A program made the translations under genes and the position numbers. Below are positions 1-6,441 of a stretch of 6,994 bases of DNA, in pieces. Location of the stretch: contig JAUIFT010000135.1 of assembly GCA_030430345.1 (NCBI GenBank), forward strand, positions 1-6,994, given 5' to 3'. The DNA comes from Calditrichia bacterium. Lineage in GTDB: Bacteria; Calditrichota; Calditrichia; RBG-13-44-9; J042. The notes under the pieces are model-generated. The model saw only the letters and a program-made list of their open reading frames with translations. It did no database searches and was not told the DNA's origin. Positions within the stretch are counted from its first letter, which is position 1. The number at the start of each line of letters is the position of its first letter.

Positions 1-31
1 TAACTTTACCGCTCAACAAAAAGAATTTTCC

Positions 32-69
32 AAAAAAATAGCCACCCGGGTGACGTGCCAGGTGGCTAT
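32..69 (-). terminator. Terminator-like hairpin, minus-strand orientation
   Basis: A perfect 9-bp inverted repeat pairs 38-46 (ATAGCCACC) with 61-69 (GGTGGCTAT) around a 14-nt loop. Read on the minus strand the stem is followed at once by six T residues (32-37), the form of an intrinsic terminator. No minus-strand gene is visible for several hundred bases upstream of it, so its client is unclear. It may end a minus-strand RNA made from 70-400, or act as a 3' structure for a plus-strand gene lying left of the window. An alternative 10-bp self-complementary core, CACCCGGGTG, sits at 43-52. The structure is seen directly; the terminator role is inferred. Confidence 0.4.
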
Positions 70-141
70 GATGGGGTGGAGGAGGAGAAATGTCTTACTG
101 CATTTATATAAGGGACTTTTCTTTTTTGCCGTTTGATTGCC

Positions 142-175
142 GCCGGAGGAATTATCCGCAGATAAAATCTCCGGC
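142..175. repeat. Two-tier stem-loop (inverted repeat)
   Basis: The outer arms 142-148 (GCCGGAG) and 169-175 (CTCCGGC) pair perfectly over 7 bp. Inside them 152-156 (TTATC) pairs with 161-165 (GATAA) around the tetraloop CGCA. The two helices are separated by a 3/3 internal loop. No T-tract follows on the plus strand, so it is not an obvious terminator. It could be an RNA fold of the transcript suspected between 70 and 409, or a palindromic repeat unit. Confidence 0.45.
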
Positions 176-247
176 AGTAGAAAAGGTTAGCGATTTGTGT
201 TACCGGTTGATCTGAAACGATCTATATTTAATCTCAAATTTTAATTT

Positions 248-342
248 TGCCGCAGAGCCATATTCAATGGTGGAGAGGAGGTAATGACGATTGCGGGTTT
301 ATTTAGGCGTCATATATTTTTTTAGAATATGACCCTGCGGCA
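248..342. repeat. Long nested inverted repeat with three helices
   Basis: The outermost helix pairs 248-255 (TGCCGCAG) with 335-342 (CTGCGGCA), 8 bp. After a 3/3 internal loop a second helix pairs 259-265 (CATATTC) with 325-331 (GAATATG), 7 bp. Inside that, 284-289 (ATGACG) pairs with 308-313 (CGTCAT), 6 bp, followed by a T-run ending near 323. All three are co-axial in one nested fold, which is unlikely by chance. The apex carries a purine block with AGGAGGT at 276-282, a perfect match to the usual anti-Shine-Dalgarno sequence. This suggests a structured RNA in which a ribosome-binding-like element is presented or hidden. It matches no RNA family I can name. Confidence 0.45.
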
Positions 343-372
343 GTCTTGATGAGGGTGCTTTCTATTTTTCGC

Positions 373-409
373 GGCAATTTTTTCCTCCCGGAAGATTGCC
401 AATTTTTCT
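373..409 (+). terminator. Intrinsic-terminator-like hairpin, plus strand
   Basis: Arms 373-378 (GGCAAT) and 395-400 (ATTGCC) pair, with an inner TTCC/GGAA helix (382-385, 390-393) around a TCCC loop. The 3' arm is followed by AATTTTTCT, a usable T-tract. It lies just after the nested fold at 248-342 and would end a plus-strand transcript starting in the first 250 bases. Its presence is the main reason to suspect a short independent RNA here rather than a simple leader of the kinase operon. The stem is weak at its base, so confidence is moderate. Confidence 0.45.
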
Positions 410-617
410 AATTTTCTTTTCCATAGGATCGGTGCGATTTTTTTCTCTGTCATTGATCAGTTGCAGGGGTAATATAAGGCAAGTGCCCGGGCTTTTTTGC
501 ATTTTCTTCCTGAACGTCTCTAGCAATGCGCCCAACGGCGATAATCGATTTTTTTCCCCGCTTTTCCGGTGCTATATTAGCTTACACGGACGGCTTTTTG
601 CGGGAAATCTTATGGAA

Positions 618-646
618 CTCAAAGTAATCGTTCGGCAGACTTTGAG
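618..646 (+). promoter_or_regulatory. Hairpin directly upstream of the sensor-kinase start
   Basis: A perfect 8-bp inverted repeat pairs 618-625 (CTCAAAGT) with 639-646 (ACTTTGAG) around a 13-nt loop. It ends 18 bases before the ATG at 665 and just before the only weak Shine-Dalgarno candidate, AGAG at 651-654. As DNA it could be an operator with dyad symmetry; as RNA it could tune translation of the kinase. No T-tract follows, so it is not a terminator. The role is inferred from position alone. Confidence 0.3.
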
Positions 647-664
647 CTAAAGAGTGCCTATCAC

Positions 665-2407
665 ATGAAAATATCGAAACTGATTTTCTTCCTTTTTTTT
701 CTCTGCTATTTCACCTTTCCCGCAAGTGCCCGGGAAAGTCAGCCGGTGTACCAGGTTTTACCGCTCAAATACCGGGAAGGCGATAAAGCCACCTGGAAAT
801 CCGCCGGTTACACCAATAAGTATTGGAAGTTTCTGCTCAACGATACCTGGCATGCGCCCGAAAAAAAACATTTCTGGCTGCGCAGCGATATCATACTGGA
901 CGCCCCGGGCGACAGCTTTCCCGAAGCGATTCTCTTTCTGCAAATCACCGCCGCCTGCGAAGTATTTTGGAACGGCGAACTGTTAGGGAATAATTTCATT
1001 GGGGATGTTCCCCTGGATTCTTTACAGGCGCGTTATGCGAAAGCCTTTCGGGTTCCCGCCGATAAACAGAATGCCGGTATGAACCAATTGGCAATCCGCA
1101 CTTTGCTGGCGGCAGAACAAACCCTCCGCATTGGCGGTATAGAATTAGCGCCATCGACTGCCGCATTGCATCCCCCGCTATCAAAAACAATCTTTCCGAT
1201 AATCCTTTTTTTCATTCATGGCATTCTTGTGGTTTACTATTTTCGGGCTTTTTTGAAGCATCCCTCTGCCCGGCATCATCTCTTCTGGAGTGCAATGCTT
1301 TTTCTGCTCACCGTTCAAAGCGGGTATTCAGCCGCTCTGCTTAACTTTGACATTCACTATGAGAAGGTGCTAACTTTTAATCTGATGCAGGACTACCTGA
1401 CGCTAGGATTATATTGGATCATTCCCCTGTTTTTTGCCTATGAATTTCAGTTCCGCTTCAAGAGAACGGTACTGATTGTATCCATCTTGCTTACCATCTG
1501 GAACCATGAGGCCTTGCTATATGACCGCATCTACCAAATTGCCGGCATGATACCGTCATTACTATTGATTGCCTGGGCGATCTATCGCCAAAAAGAAAGT
1601 GCCCTCCATGCCCTTTTCGGCATGCTTTGCCTGATCGCCCTGCTCTTTTCCGGCTTTATCAATAGTTTGCTTGATGTCAGCTTTCTGATATTCATTCTTT
1701 TTGCCAGTATCACCATCTCCCGGCGGTTAGGGGTAAAAAGCAAGGATCATGAGCAGTCGATGCTGCGCTCTTCCCGGCTGGAAACCGAAATGTTGCGTAA
1801 GTTGATACAACCGCACTACATTATGAACTCATTGAATGCAGTAATCGACTGGCTGGAAGATGAGCCGGAAAAAGGGGTGGAGTTTATCCATGCACTTTCC
1901 GATGAATTCCGGATTCTCTCGCGCATCTCTCATGAGAAATTGGTGCCGGTAGAGGATGAAATCAAAATGTGCCAGGCGCATCTGCGCATTATGGCCTTTC
2001 GCAAGGAGCAACCCTACAGCTTCCGGGCGGTGGATATCGATTACCTGAAATCGGTACCGCCGGGCATATTCCATACGATTATCGAAAATGGGGTAACGCA
2101 CTCGCCGCATTTCGTGGATCGCACCGATTTTATTCTCAAAGAAGAATCGTTGAGCAATGGGGTTCGTTACCGGATTATTAACCAGCAGGCGGATTTGCCG
2201 GAATCACTGCGGGCGACAGTAATGGAAAGACGGCCAATGCGCTCGGATGTCATGGTCGAGGAACCGCTCGATGAAGGCACCGGCCTGAAATACATCCGTG
2301 CCCGCCTCACGGAAAGCTACGGGGAGAACTGGCAAATTAACGGACAGGCAGTGGTCGGTGGCTGGGAAACAGTAATCGAAATTTATAACAATGGCGCAGA
2401 AGCATAG
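665..2407 (+). CDS. LytS/YpdA-type 7TM sensor histidine kinase
   Basis: Membrane sensor kinase of 580 aa, expected to autophosphorylate and pass phosphate to the LytTR regulator encoded next. Residues 1-22 form a signal peptide ending in the AxA-like site ASA. Residues about 40-165 look like a periplasmic jelly-roll (galactose-binding-like) domain, with the FWNGELLG pattern. About seven hydrophobic segments follow between 174 and 352, as in 7TMR-DISM-type receptors. Residues 363-480 carry the His_kinase family core: LIQPHYIMNSLN with phosphoacceptor His384, then VPVEDEIKMCQAHL at 427-440 and the N-box PPGIFHTIIENGVTHS with Glu474, Asn475 and His479. The GTGL box is at 538-541. The usual DNG motif is replaced by INQQ near 505-508, which I believe is common in LytS relatives. 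The start is the first ATG before a clear signal peptide; its Shine-Dalgarno is weak. The ligand cannot be read from the sequence. Confidence 0.9.
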   Translation: MKISKLIFFLFFLCYFTFPASARESQPVYQVLPLKYREGDKATWKSAGYTNKYWKFLLNDTWHAPEKKHFWLRSDIILDAPGDSFPEAILFLQITAACEVFWNGELLGNNFIGDVPLDSLQARYAKAFRVPADKQNAGMNQLAIRTLLAAEQTLRIGGIELAPSTAALHPPLSKTIFPIILFFIHGILVVYYFRAFLKHPSARHHLFWSAMLFLLTVQSGYSAALLNFDIHYEKVLTFNLMQDYLTLGLYWIIPLFFAYEFQFRFKRTVLIVSILLTIWNHEALLYDRIYQIAGMIPSLLLIAWAIYRQKESALHALFGMLCLIALLFSGFINSLLDVSFLIFILFASITISRRLGVKSKDHEQSMLRSSRLETEMLRKLIQPHYIMNSLNAVIDWLEDEPEKGVEFIHALSDEFRILSRISHEKLVPVEDEIKMCQAHLRIMAFRKEQPYSFRAVDIDYLKSVPPGIFHTIIENGVTHSPHFVDRTDFILKEESLSNGVRYRIINQQADLPESLRATVMERRPMRSDVMVEEPLDEGTGLKYIRARLTESYGENWQINGQAVVGGWETVIEIYNNGAEA

Positions 2408-2419
2408 GAACGGTATCAG

Positions 2420-3121
2420 ATGAATATTTTAATCGTGGAAGATGAAGCGCGGGCCGCGCGACGGCTACAGAAGCTTATCCCCCAGGCACTGAAAGGCCGG
2501 GACATTCAGGTGACCCATATCGAAACGCTGGGCGCGGCAATTACCCTGATGGACCGCCGCCGCTTTGACCTGCTTTTCCTCGACTTGAACCTGAACGGCA
2601 AAAACGGGTTTGATCTGCTCCGCGAAATCGTTTCCTACCCTTTTCACACCATCATCGTTTCCGCCTACGCCGAAAAGGCCCTGGAAGCTTTTGAGTATGG
2701 TGTGTTGGATTTTGTCCCGAAGCCGGTGTTGCCGGAGCGGCTGGAAAAAGCGATTCAGCGCTTTCTCAACCAGGATCGCAATGATAACGAGGTTAAATAC
2801 CTCTCTCTGCGTAAAGGCGGCAATATTGAGCTGTTGCCAACCGCAAAAATCAAGTATATTCATGCTGCCGGCCATTACTCGGAAATTTACCTGGAAAATC
2901 AACCCTGTAAATTGCATGATAAATCCCTGGAACGGCTGCTGATGCTATTACCAGCTCAATTTGAACGTATTCATAAATCGTACATCGTCAATATAGATTA
3001 TGTAAAAGAATTCCATGCTGCCAGCGGCAGCCGCTACTCCGTGGAGTTGAGTAATGGAGAAACTTTACCGGTGGGCCGGTCCCGCTATAAAACAATTAAA
3101 GAGAAACTGGCGTTGGGGTAA
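2420..3121 (+). CDS. LytTR-family DNA-binding response regulator
   Basis: Cytoplasmic response regulator of 233 aa, the probable partner of the kinase that ends 12 bp upstream; AGGAACGG around the kinase stop acts as its Shine-Dalgarno. Residues 1-117 form a receiver domain with the acidic pair Glu7-Asp8, phosphoacceptor Asp55 in LLFLDLNLNGKNG, Ser81 in place of the conserved Thr/Ser, and Lys101 in FVPKP, so all catalytic positions are intact. Residues 125-230 form a LytTR DNA-binding domain, with FERIHKSYIVNIDYVKEF at 181-198 and LPVGRSRY at 216-223. Phosphorylation should promote dimerisation on direct-repeat sites upstream of target genes. I could not find a convincing LytTR direct-repeat operator in this window. 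LytR/AlgR-type regulators control envelope, metabolite uptake or virulence genes elsewhere; the targets here are unknown. Confidence 0.93.
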   Translation: MNILIVEDEARAARRLQKLIPQALKGRDIQVTHIETLGAAITLMDRRRFDLLFLDLNLNGKNGFDLLREIVSYPFHTIIVSAYAEKALEAFEYGVLDFVPKPVLPERLEKAIQRFLNQDRNDNEVKYLSLRKGGNIELLPTAKIKYIHAAGHYSEIYLENQPCKLHDKSLERLLMLLPAQFERIHKSYIVNIDYVKEFHAASGSRYSVELSNGETLPVGRSRYKTIKEKLALG

Positions 3122-3176
3122 TGGTAATAATGCTGTTTCTTTTCGCCGTTTTTTCTTCAGATAAGGAGCACTGCGA

Positions 3177-3890
3177 ATGTCAGAAAAGCTCATTGTTACG
3201 CTCATACAAAGCCTGCCGGGAATTTTGTGGGCATTATTAGCATTTGCCATCTTCGCTTTTTTTTACAAACCGGTTCGCTACGAACTTCTGCCTAAAATTG
3301 GCGCATTACGACTGATGGGATTTGAATTGTCTTTTCGGCAAATACGCGCCGTTTCCCGGGCGATTAGCCTGGCAGAAAAATCGGAAATGTGGGGTGTAGA
3401 GATCAGCGAAGCCGATAAGGAACAAGTCCTGGCGCGGATCAGGCGGCATGGCGATGTACTTCGCGACGCCCGGGTGCTTTGGATCGACGATGCCCCGGAG
3501 AATTGCCGCAACGAGCGGAAAATGTTCCATGAAATGCAGATGATGGTCGATCTGGTTCTCTCCGGCCACGATGCATTTCGTCAGTTGGATTGGAGCGAAT
3601 ATGACTTGATTATTTCCGATATTGCCCGGGACGGCGACAACACGGCCGGATTAAAATTTTTGCAGGAATATCAGAAAAAATTCGGGAAAATTTTACCAGT
3701 CATATTTTACATCGGGGTATATCAACCGGAAAAAGGCATTCCCCCGTACGCCTTCGGAATAACTAACCGGCCGGATGAGTTAGTTCATCTTACTTTGGAT
3801 GCGCTGGAGAGAAAGCGGTATGGGCAGATGTTCGGATTTAGCAGCGTAAATAGCATCATTTTGAATGGCGGAGAGTTAATATTGTTTTAG
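3177..3890 (+). CDS. Membrane-anchored protein with a divergent receiver domain
   Basis: Protein of 237 aa with a single N-terminal membrane segment (about 6-30), a linker with an amphipathic, charged stretch (35-95), and a receiver-like domain (98-212). The receiver shows the acidic pair Asp104-Asp105 in VLWIDDAPEN and a candidate phosphoacceptor Asp148 in YDLIISDIARDG. The switch Thr/Ser is replaced (PVIFYIG, Ile179), and the conserved Lys-Pro appears as Arg198-Pro199 in GITNRPDEL. It therefore keeps the acceptor pocket but lacks two standard catalytic residues, and may be an atypical or pseudo-receiver. No output domain is present. A good Shine-Dalgarno, AAGGAG at 3163-3168, lies 8 nt before the ATG. 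The 55-bp gap to the LytTR gene and shared strand suggest one operon. It might compete for phosphate from the kinase or hold a partner at the membrane. The family has no firm function that I know. Confidence 0.7.
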   Translation: MSEKLIVTLIQSLPGILWALLAFAIFAFFYKPVRYELLPKIGALRLMGFELSFRQIRAVSRAISLAEKSEMWGVEISEADKEQVLARIRRHGDVLRDARVLWIDDAPENCRNERKMFHEMQMMVDLVLSGHDAFRQLDWSEYDLIISDIARDGDNTAGLKFLQEYQKKFGKILPVIFYIGVYQPEKGIPPYAFGITNRPDELVHLTLDALERKRYGQMFGFSSVNSIILNGGELILF

Positions 3891-3961
3891 ATGCCTCCGC
3901 AAAAATCAGTAAATGCACATCACTTAATTCTTATCCAATTTTTCAGAAACACAGCAAGTAT

Positions 3962-4306
3962 TTAGTTTTTCCCCGTCAATTTCGGATTATTCCGATGCCG
4001 ATCCTTATCCCGCTTCGTTTTCTTATCGATATTTTTCTGCAACGCCTCGCTAAGGTCGACACCGGTTTGATTCGCGATACAAATCAGCACGAATAATACG
4101 TCGGCCAATTCATCGCCTAATTCTCCCGGTGTATCGGTCTTTTTATAACTTTGATCGCCATAAGTGCGGGAGATTATCCGGGCCACTTCCCCAACTTCTT
4201 CTACCAATTGCGCCAGGTTAGTCAATTCGGAAAAATAGCGCACCCCAATGGTCTGAATCCAGTTATCGACAATTTCTTGACATTCCCGTAATGTTAATTC
4301 CTGCAT
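3962..4306 (-). CDS. MazG-type nucleotide pyrophosphohydrolase (YpjD-like)
   Basis: Small all-alpha enzyme of 114 aa expected to hydrolyse nucleoside triphosphates, probably damaged or non-canonical ones, to monophosphate and pyrophosphate using Mg2+. The metal-binding signature is visible as EEVGE (Glu36, Glu37, Glu40) and ELGDELADVLFVL (Glu66, Asp69), the ExxE...ExxD arrangement of the MazG fold. The opening (LxECQEIVDNWI), the YFSxLTxLAxLVEEVGE stretch and the basic KRDKDRHR tail match the single-domain Bacillus YpjD group as I remember it. The ATG at 4306 is chosen over a GTG at 4309 because the Shine-Dalgarno AAGGA sits about 6 nt before the ATG but only 3 nt before the GTG. That Shine-Dalgarno overlaps the stop codon of the upstream gene (TAAGGA), so translation is probably coupled. 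The exact nucleotide substrate is not readable. Confidence 0.9.
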   Translation of the reverse strand: MQELTLRECQEIVDNWIQTIGVRYFSELTNLAQLVEEVGEVARIISRTYGDQSYKKTDTPGELGDELADVLFVLICIANQTGVDLSEALQKNIDKKTKRDKDRHRNNPKLTGKN

Positions 4307-4315
4307 CACTTTTCC

Positions 4316-4939
4316 TTAGCTGCTAAATGGTTGACAGATCACTGTTTTTAACTTCTCCGACGCTGTTCGCTGCGGGTCATTCAGGTAAATCTCATGATGT
4401 TTCCCGGTTTTTTTTCCGCCCTGCCCATCAATAAATTGATGGATTGCCTGAATCGTCGGCGCTTCATCCGCATAAGGTCCGGTATAAAGAATTTGCGCGG
4501 ACTGCCCTTCCTGATAGGTTTCCAATCGCAATAATCCCGCTGCTGGTAGCGCTTTTTTCTTCGCAGCCTCTTCGCGGGCGGCATTAATCATTTCGGCAGT
4601 GATAAAATTCGGCTGTAGAACCATCACTGTCCACTGCCAGTCATTTTTCTTCCCCAACTGAAAATTGTGCATATCATCGGACCACCAGAGTGCTTCCAGC
4701 GGCATCACCGCATAATCCTGTGCCGGCAGTGCTGTTTTGCCCCTCTTCACCATAAATTTCAAGGTATAGGAAACTGAAAAAAGCGCACTTACTGCTTCCT
4801 GGAAATCTACTGAGCTATTGGGATCTCCTTTACCGTCGGCCATCAAATAGTTCAGCCGCGGAACATCAACGATAGAAATTTTCTTACCGGAAGGTTTATA
4901 AAGGGTTTTCAATGTTTTTTTAAGGTCTAATTTTTCCAA
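4316..4939 (-). CDS. GyrI-like small-molecule-binding domain protein
   Basis: Cytoplasmic protein of 207 aa belonging to the stand-alone GyrI-like group (related to the effector-binding domain of transcription activators such as BmrR and Rob, but with no DNA-binding part). Recognisable family blocks are VDVPRLNYLMADGKGDP at 24-40, EAVSALFSVSYTLKF at 48-62, PLEALWW at 80-86, WQWTVMVLQP at 101-110, and HHEIYLNDPQRT followed by EKLKTVI near the C-terminus (181-201). Such proteins bind or occasionally hydrolyse small organic, often cationic or electrophilic compounds; the ligand here is unknown. The start is TTG at 4939, supported by a purine-rich GGGGGA 3 nt upstream and by alignment of the N-terminus with the family pattern; there is no in-frame ATG upstream. 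It is the first gene of a two-gene unit with the pyrophosphohydrolase. Confidence 0.87.
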   Translation of the reverse strand: MEKLDLKKTLKTLYKPSGKKISIVDVPRLNYLMADGKGDPNSSVDFQEAVSALFSVSYTLKFMVKRGKTALPAQDYAVMPLEALWWSDDMHNFQLGKKNDWQWTVMVLQPNFITAEMINAAREEAAKKKALPAAGLLRLETYQEGQSAQILYTGPYADEAPTIQAIHQFIDGQGGKKTGKHHEIYLNDPQRTASEKLKTVICQPFSS

Positions 4940-4995
4940 TTTTCCCCCAGGTTTATATGCTTGTTTTGTCCGCTTGCCTACTGTTCCGCAATAAA

Positions 4996-5025
4996 ATTAT
5001 ATACATATTTTTCGCAGTCTTTTAA
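4996..5025 (-). promoter_or_regulatory. Candidate sigma-70-like promoter for the GyrI-like/MazG pair
   Basis: On the minus strand TATAAT (5001-4996) is a perfect -10 box, with TTAAAA (5025-5020) as a weak -35 at an 18-bp spacing. It lies about 57 bp before the TTG start at 4939. The region is AT-rich, so a chance match is possible, and promoter rules of this lineage are unknown. Confidence 0.35.
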
Positions 5026-5055
5026 TGCAGCAAAACAGCGGCGCACCAATTAAAT

Positions 5056-5084
5056 TTGAAGAAGTAATCAGAAATCACTAATAT
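5056..5084 (+). promoter_or_regulatory. Candidate promoter for the TlpA-like lipoprotein
   Basis: TTGAAG (5056-5061) and TAATAT (5079-5084) are separated by exactly 17 bp, and the -10 box is 49 bp before the ATG at 5134. Each hexamer matches the sigma-70 consensus at four of six positions. It is arranged back to back with the candidate minus-strand promoter at 4996-5025. Confidence 0.35.
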
Positions 5085-5133
5085 GCAACCGGCAAAGATT
5101 ATCAACAACCGTTTTTTATAGATCGGAGAATTC

Positions 5134-6378
5134 ATGAAACGACTACGGCATTTTTTCTGCTACGCGCTCTTTTCCCTCCTGTTACTGCAATGCACCAATG
5201 ATACACCCGCGGAATCCCAGGAAATCTCCGGAGGATATTGGCGGGCGGAAATAATCATTCCCGGCGGTACTCTTCCCTTTAATATCGAACTGAAGCGCCA
5301 GGATGCTCAATTAAGCGCGACCCTTTTAAATGGCAACGAGCAGGCAACAACGGACGACGTTATAATCAAAAACGATAGTATTCAAATTCGTATGCCGGCT
5401 TTTAATTCTTTCATTCGCGCCCAATTTAGTGAGAAGGAATTAAACGGCACCCTGACCCTGAACAAACGGGGTGGTAAAATACAGGTAATGCCCTTTCAGG
5501 CGACACTCGGACCGCAACATCGATTTTTTGAAACGCCGGCAGCAAATCCGGTGGATATTGCCGGGCGCTGGGCGGTTACCTTTGTAGAGGATGACGGGAA
5601 GGTTACCGAAGCTGTCGGAGAATTCCAGCAGGATGGCAGCCGGGCACTGGGCACCTTTCTCACCCCGACCGGAGATTATCGCTATCTGGAAGGTGATGTT
5701 CAGGACAGCACCCTTTATCTCTCCTGTTTCGATGGCGGCCATGCCTTCCTCTTTATTGCCAAACTGCAGGCCGATGGCAGCCTGCGGGGCGATTTTTGGT
5801 CCGGCACCGCCTGGCACGAAAGCTGGACGGCAGAACGGGACGAAAATGCCGAACTTCCCAATGCCTTTGACCTGACATTTTTAAAAGAGGGCTATGATAA
5901 GTTTGATTTCACCTTTCCCAATATCGACAGCATCGATGTTTCTATCTCCGATGAGAAATATCGCGACCGGGTGGTATTGGTAACGATCGTCGGCAGCTGG
6001 TGCCCGAATTGCCACGATGAAGCGCGCTACCTTTCCCGCTATTACAAGGAGAATCGCGAACGCGGCCTGGAAATTATCGCCCTGATGTTTGAGCATATCG
6101 ATGATTTTTCAGTTGCGGTCAAACAGATCAAACGCTTCCGGAAGAAATTTGGCATCGAATACGAAACGCTTTTTGCCGGATATTCGGATAAAAAAGCAGC
6201 TGCGGAAAAACTGCCGATGCTCAATCATGTGCTCTCTTATCCCACTACTATTTTTATCGATCGCCAGGGGCGGGTGCGTAAGATCCATACCGGTTTTACC
6301 GGGCCGGGCACCGGCGCGCACTACGACAAGCTCATTGCGGAATTTGAAGATACGGTGGAAACATTGCTAGCGGAGTAA
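5134..6378 (+). CDS. TlpA/ResA-like thioredoxin-fold lipoprotein
   Basis: Predicted envelope lipoprotein of 414 aa that would reduce or exchange disulfides outside the cytoplasm. Residues 1-20 form a lipoprotein signal ending LLLLQC with lipidated Cys20. Residues about 30-125 and 140-235 are two beta-rich domains that look like diverged repeats of each other: each opens with GG/GRW followed by alternating strands (SGGYWRAEI and IAGRWAVTF) and ends in a G-x-L/F-x motif. They resemble the lipocalin-like N-terminal extensions of FCB-group TlpA proteins. Residues about 258-412 form the thioredoxin-like domain, with the redox motif WCPNC (Cys290, Cys293) and cis-Pro370 in SYPTTIFIDRQGRV. The start has a clear Shine-Dalgarno, GGAG at 5125-5128, 5 nt before the ATG. 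No cytochrome maturation genes are adjacent, so the substrate is unknown. Confidence is high for the fold and the lipoprotein nature. Confidence 0.9.
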   Translation: MKRLRHFFCYALFSLLLLQCTNDTPAESQEISGGYWRAEIIIPGGTLPFNIELKRQDAQLSATLLNGNEQATTDDVIIKNDSIQIRMPAFNSFIRAQFSEKELNGTLTLNKRGGKIQVMPFQATLGPQHRFFETPAANPVDIAGRWAVTFVEDDGKVTEAVGEFQQDGSRALGTFLTPTGDYRYLEGDVQDSTLYLSCFDGGHAFLFIAKLQADGSLRGDFWSGTAWHESWTAERDENAELPNAFDLTFLKEGYDKFDFTFPNIDSIDVSISDEKYRDRVVLVTIVGSWCPNCHDEARYLSRYYKENRERGLEIIALMFEHIDDFSVAVKQIKRFRKKFGIEYETLFAGYSDKKAAAEKLPMLNHVLSYPTTIFIDRQGRVRKIHTGFTGPGTGAHYDKLIAEFEDTVETLLAE

Positions 6379-6441
6379 ATGGAAAAGCGGACATCTTCCC
6401 TGATGCCCGCTGTCATGGATTTCATTTTTTATGCTCCAGGT

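Larger units (their letters stand above)
70..664. other. Structured non-coding region upstream of the sensor kinase
   Basis: Nearly 600 bases without a convincing protein gene. It contains two nested inverted repeats (142-175, 248-342), a terminator-like hairpin with a T-tract (373-409) and a hairpin close to the kinase start (618-646). It also contains two similar purine-rich blocks, 71-92 and 267-286, both of the form ATGG..TGGAG.AGGAG..AATG. The first is followed by a 41-codon open frame (ATG at 90, stop at 213-215) and the second by frames of only 13 codons. Neither peptide resembles a family I know. From 410 to 617 the sequence is rich in T runs; a TATATT at 573-578 could be a -10 box for the kinase operon but has no good -35 partner. 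Possible contents are a small RNA, leader-peptide genes or a long 5' leader; none is proven. Confidence 0.5.

Noticed and set aside
90..215. 41-codon frame after a strong GGAGGAG
   Set aside because: Not annotated as a gene because the peptide resembles nothing known and overlaps the palindrome at 142-175; kept as a finding only.
485..498. GCCCGGGC palindrome followed by six T residues
   Set aside because: The palindrome leaves no room for a hairpin loop, so it cannot work as a normal intrinsic terminator.
396..650. 84-codon plus-strand open frame starting with TTG
   Set aside because: The start lies inside a hairpin arm, there is no Shine-Dalgarno sequence, the composition is dominated by T-run codons (Phe, Ser, Leu), and no domain or signal is evident.
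2465..2917. 150-codon minus-strand open frame
   Set aside because: It lies wholly antisense to the LytTR regulator, whose receiver and LytTR motifs are intact, and has no domain likeness of its own.
3868..3900. GCGGAG/CTCCGC inverted repeat around the stop codon of the receiver-like gene
   Set aside because: Only 6 bp with a 21-nt loop and no T-tract on either strand; too weak to call a terminator between the convergent genes.
5440..5817. 125-codon minus-strand open frame
   Set aside because: Antisense shadow of the TlpA-like lipoprotein gene, without ribosome-binding site or recognisable motif.
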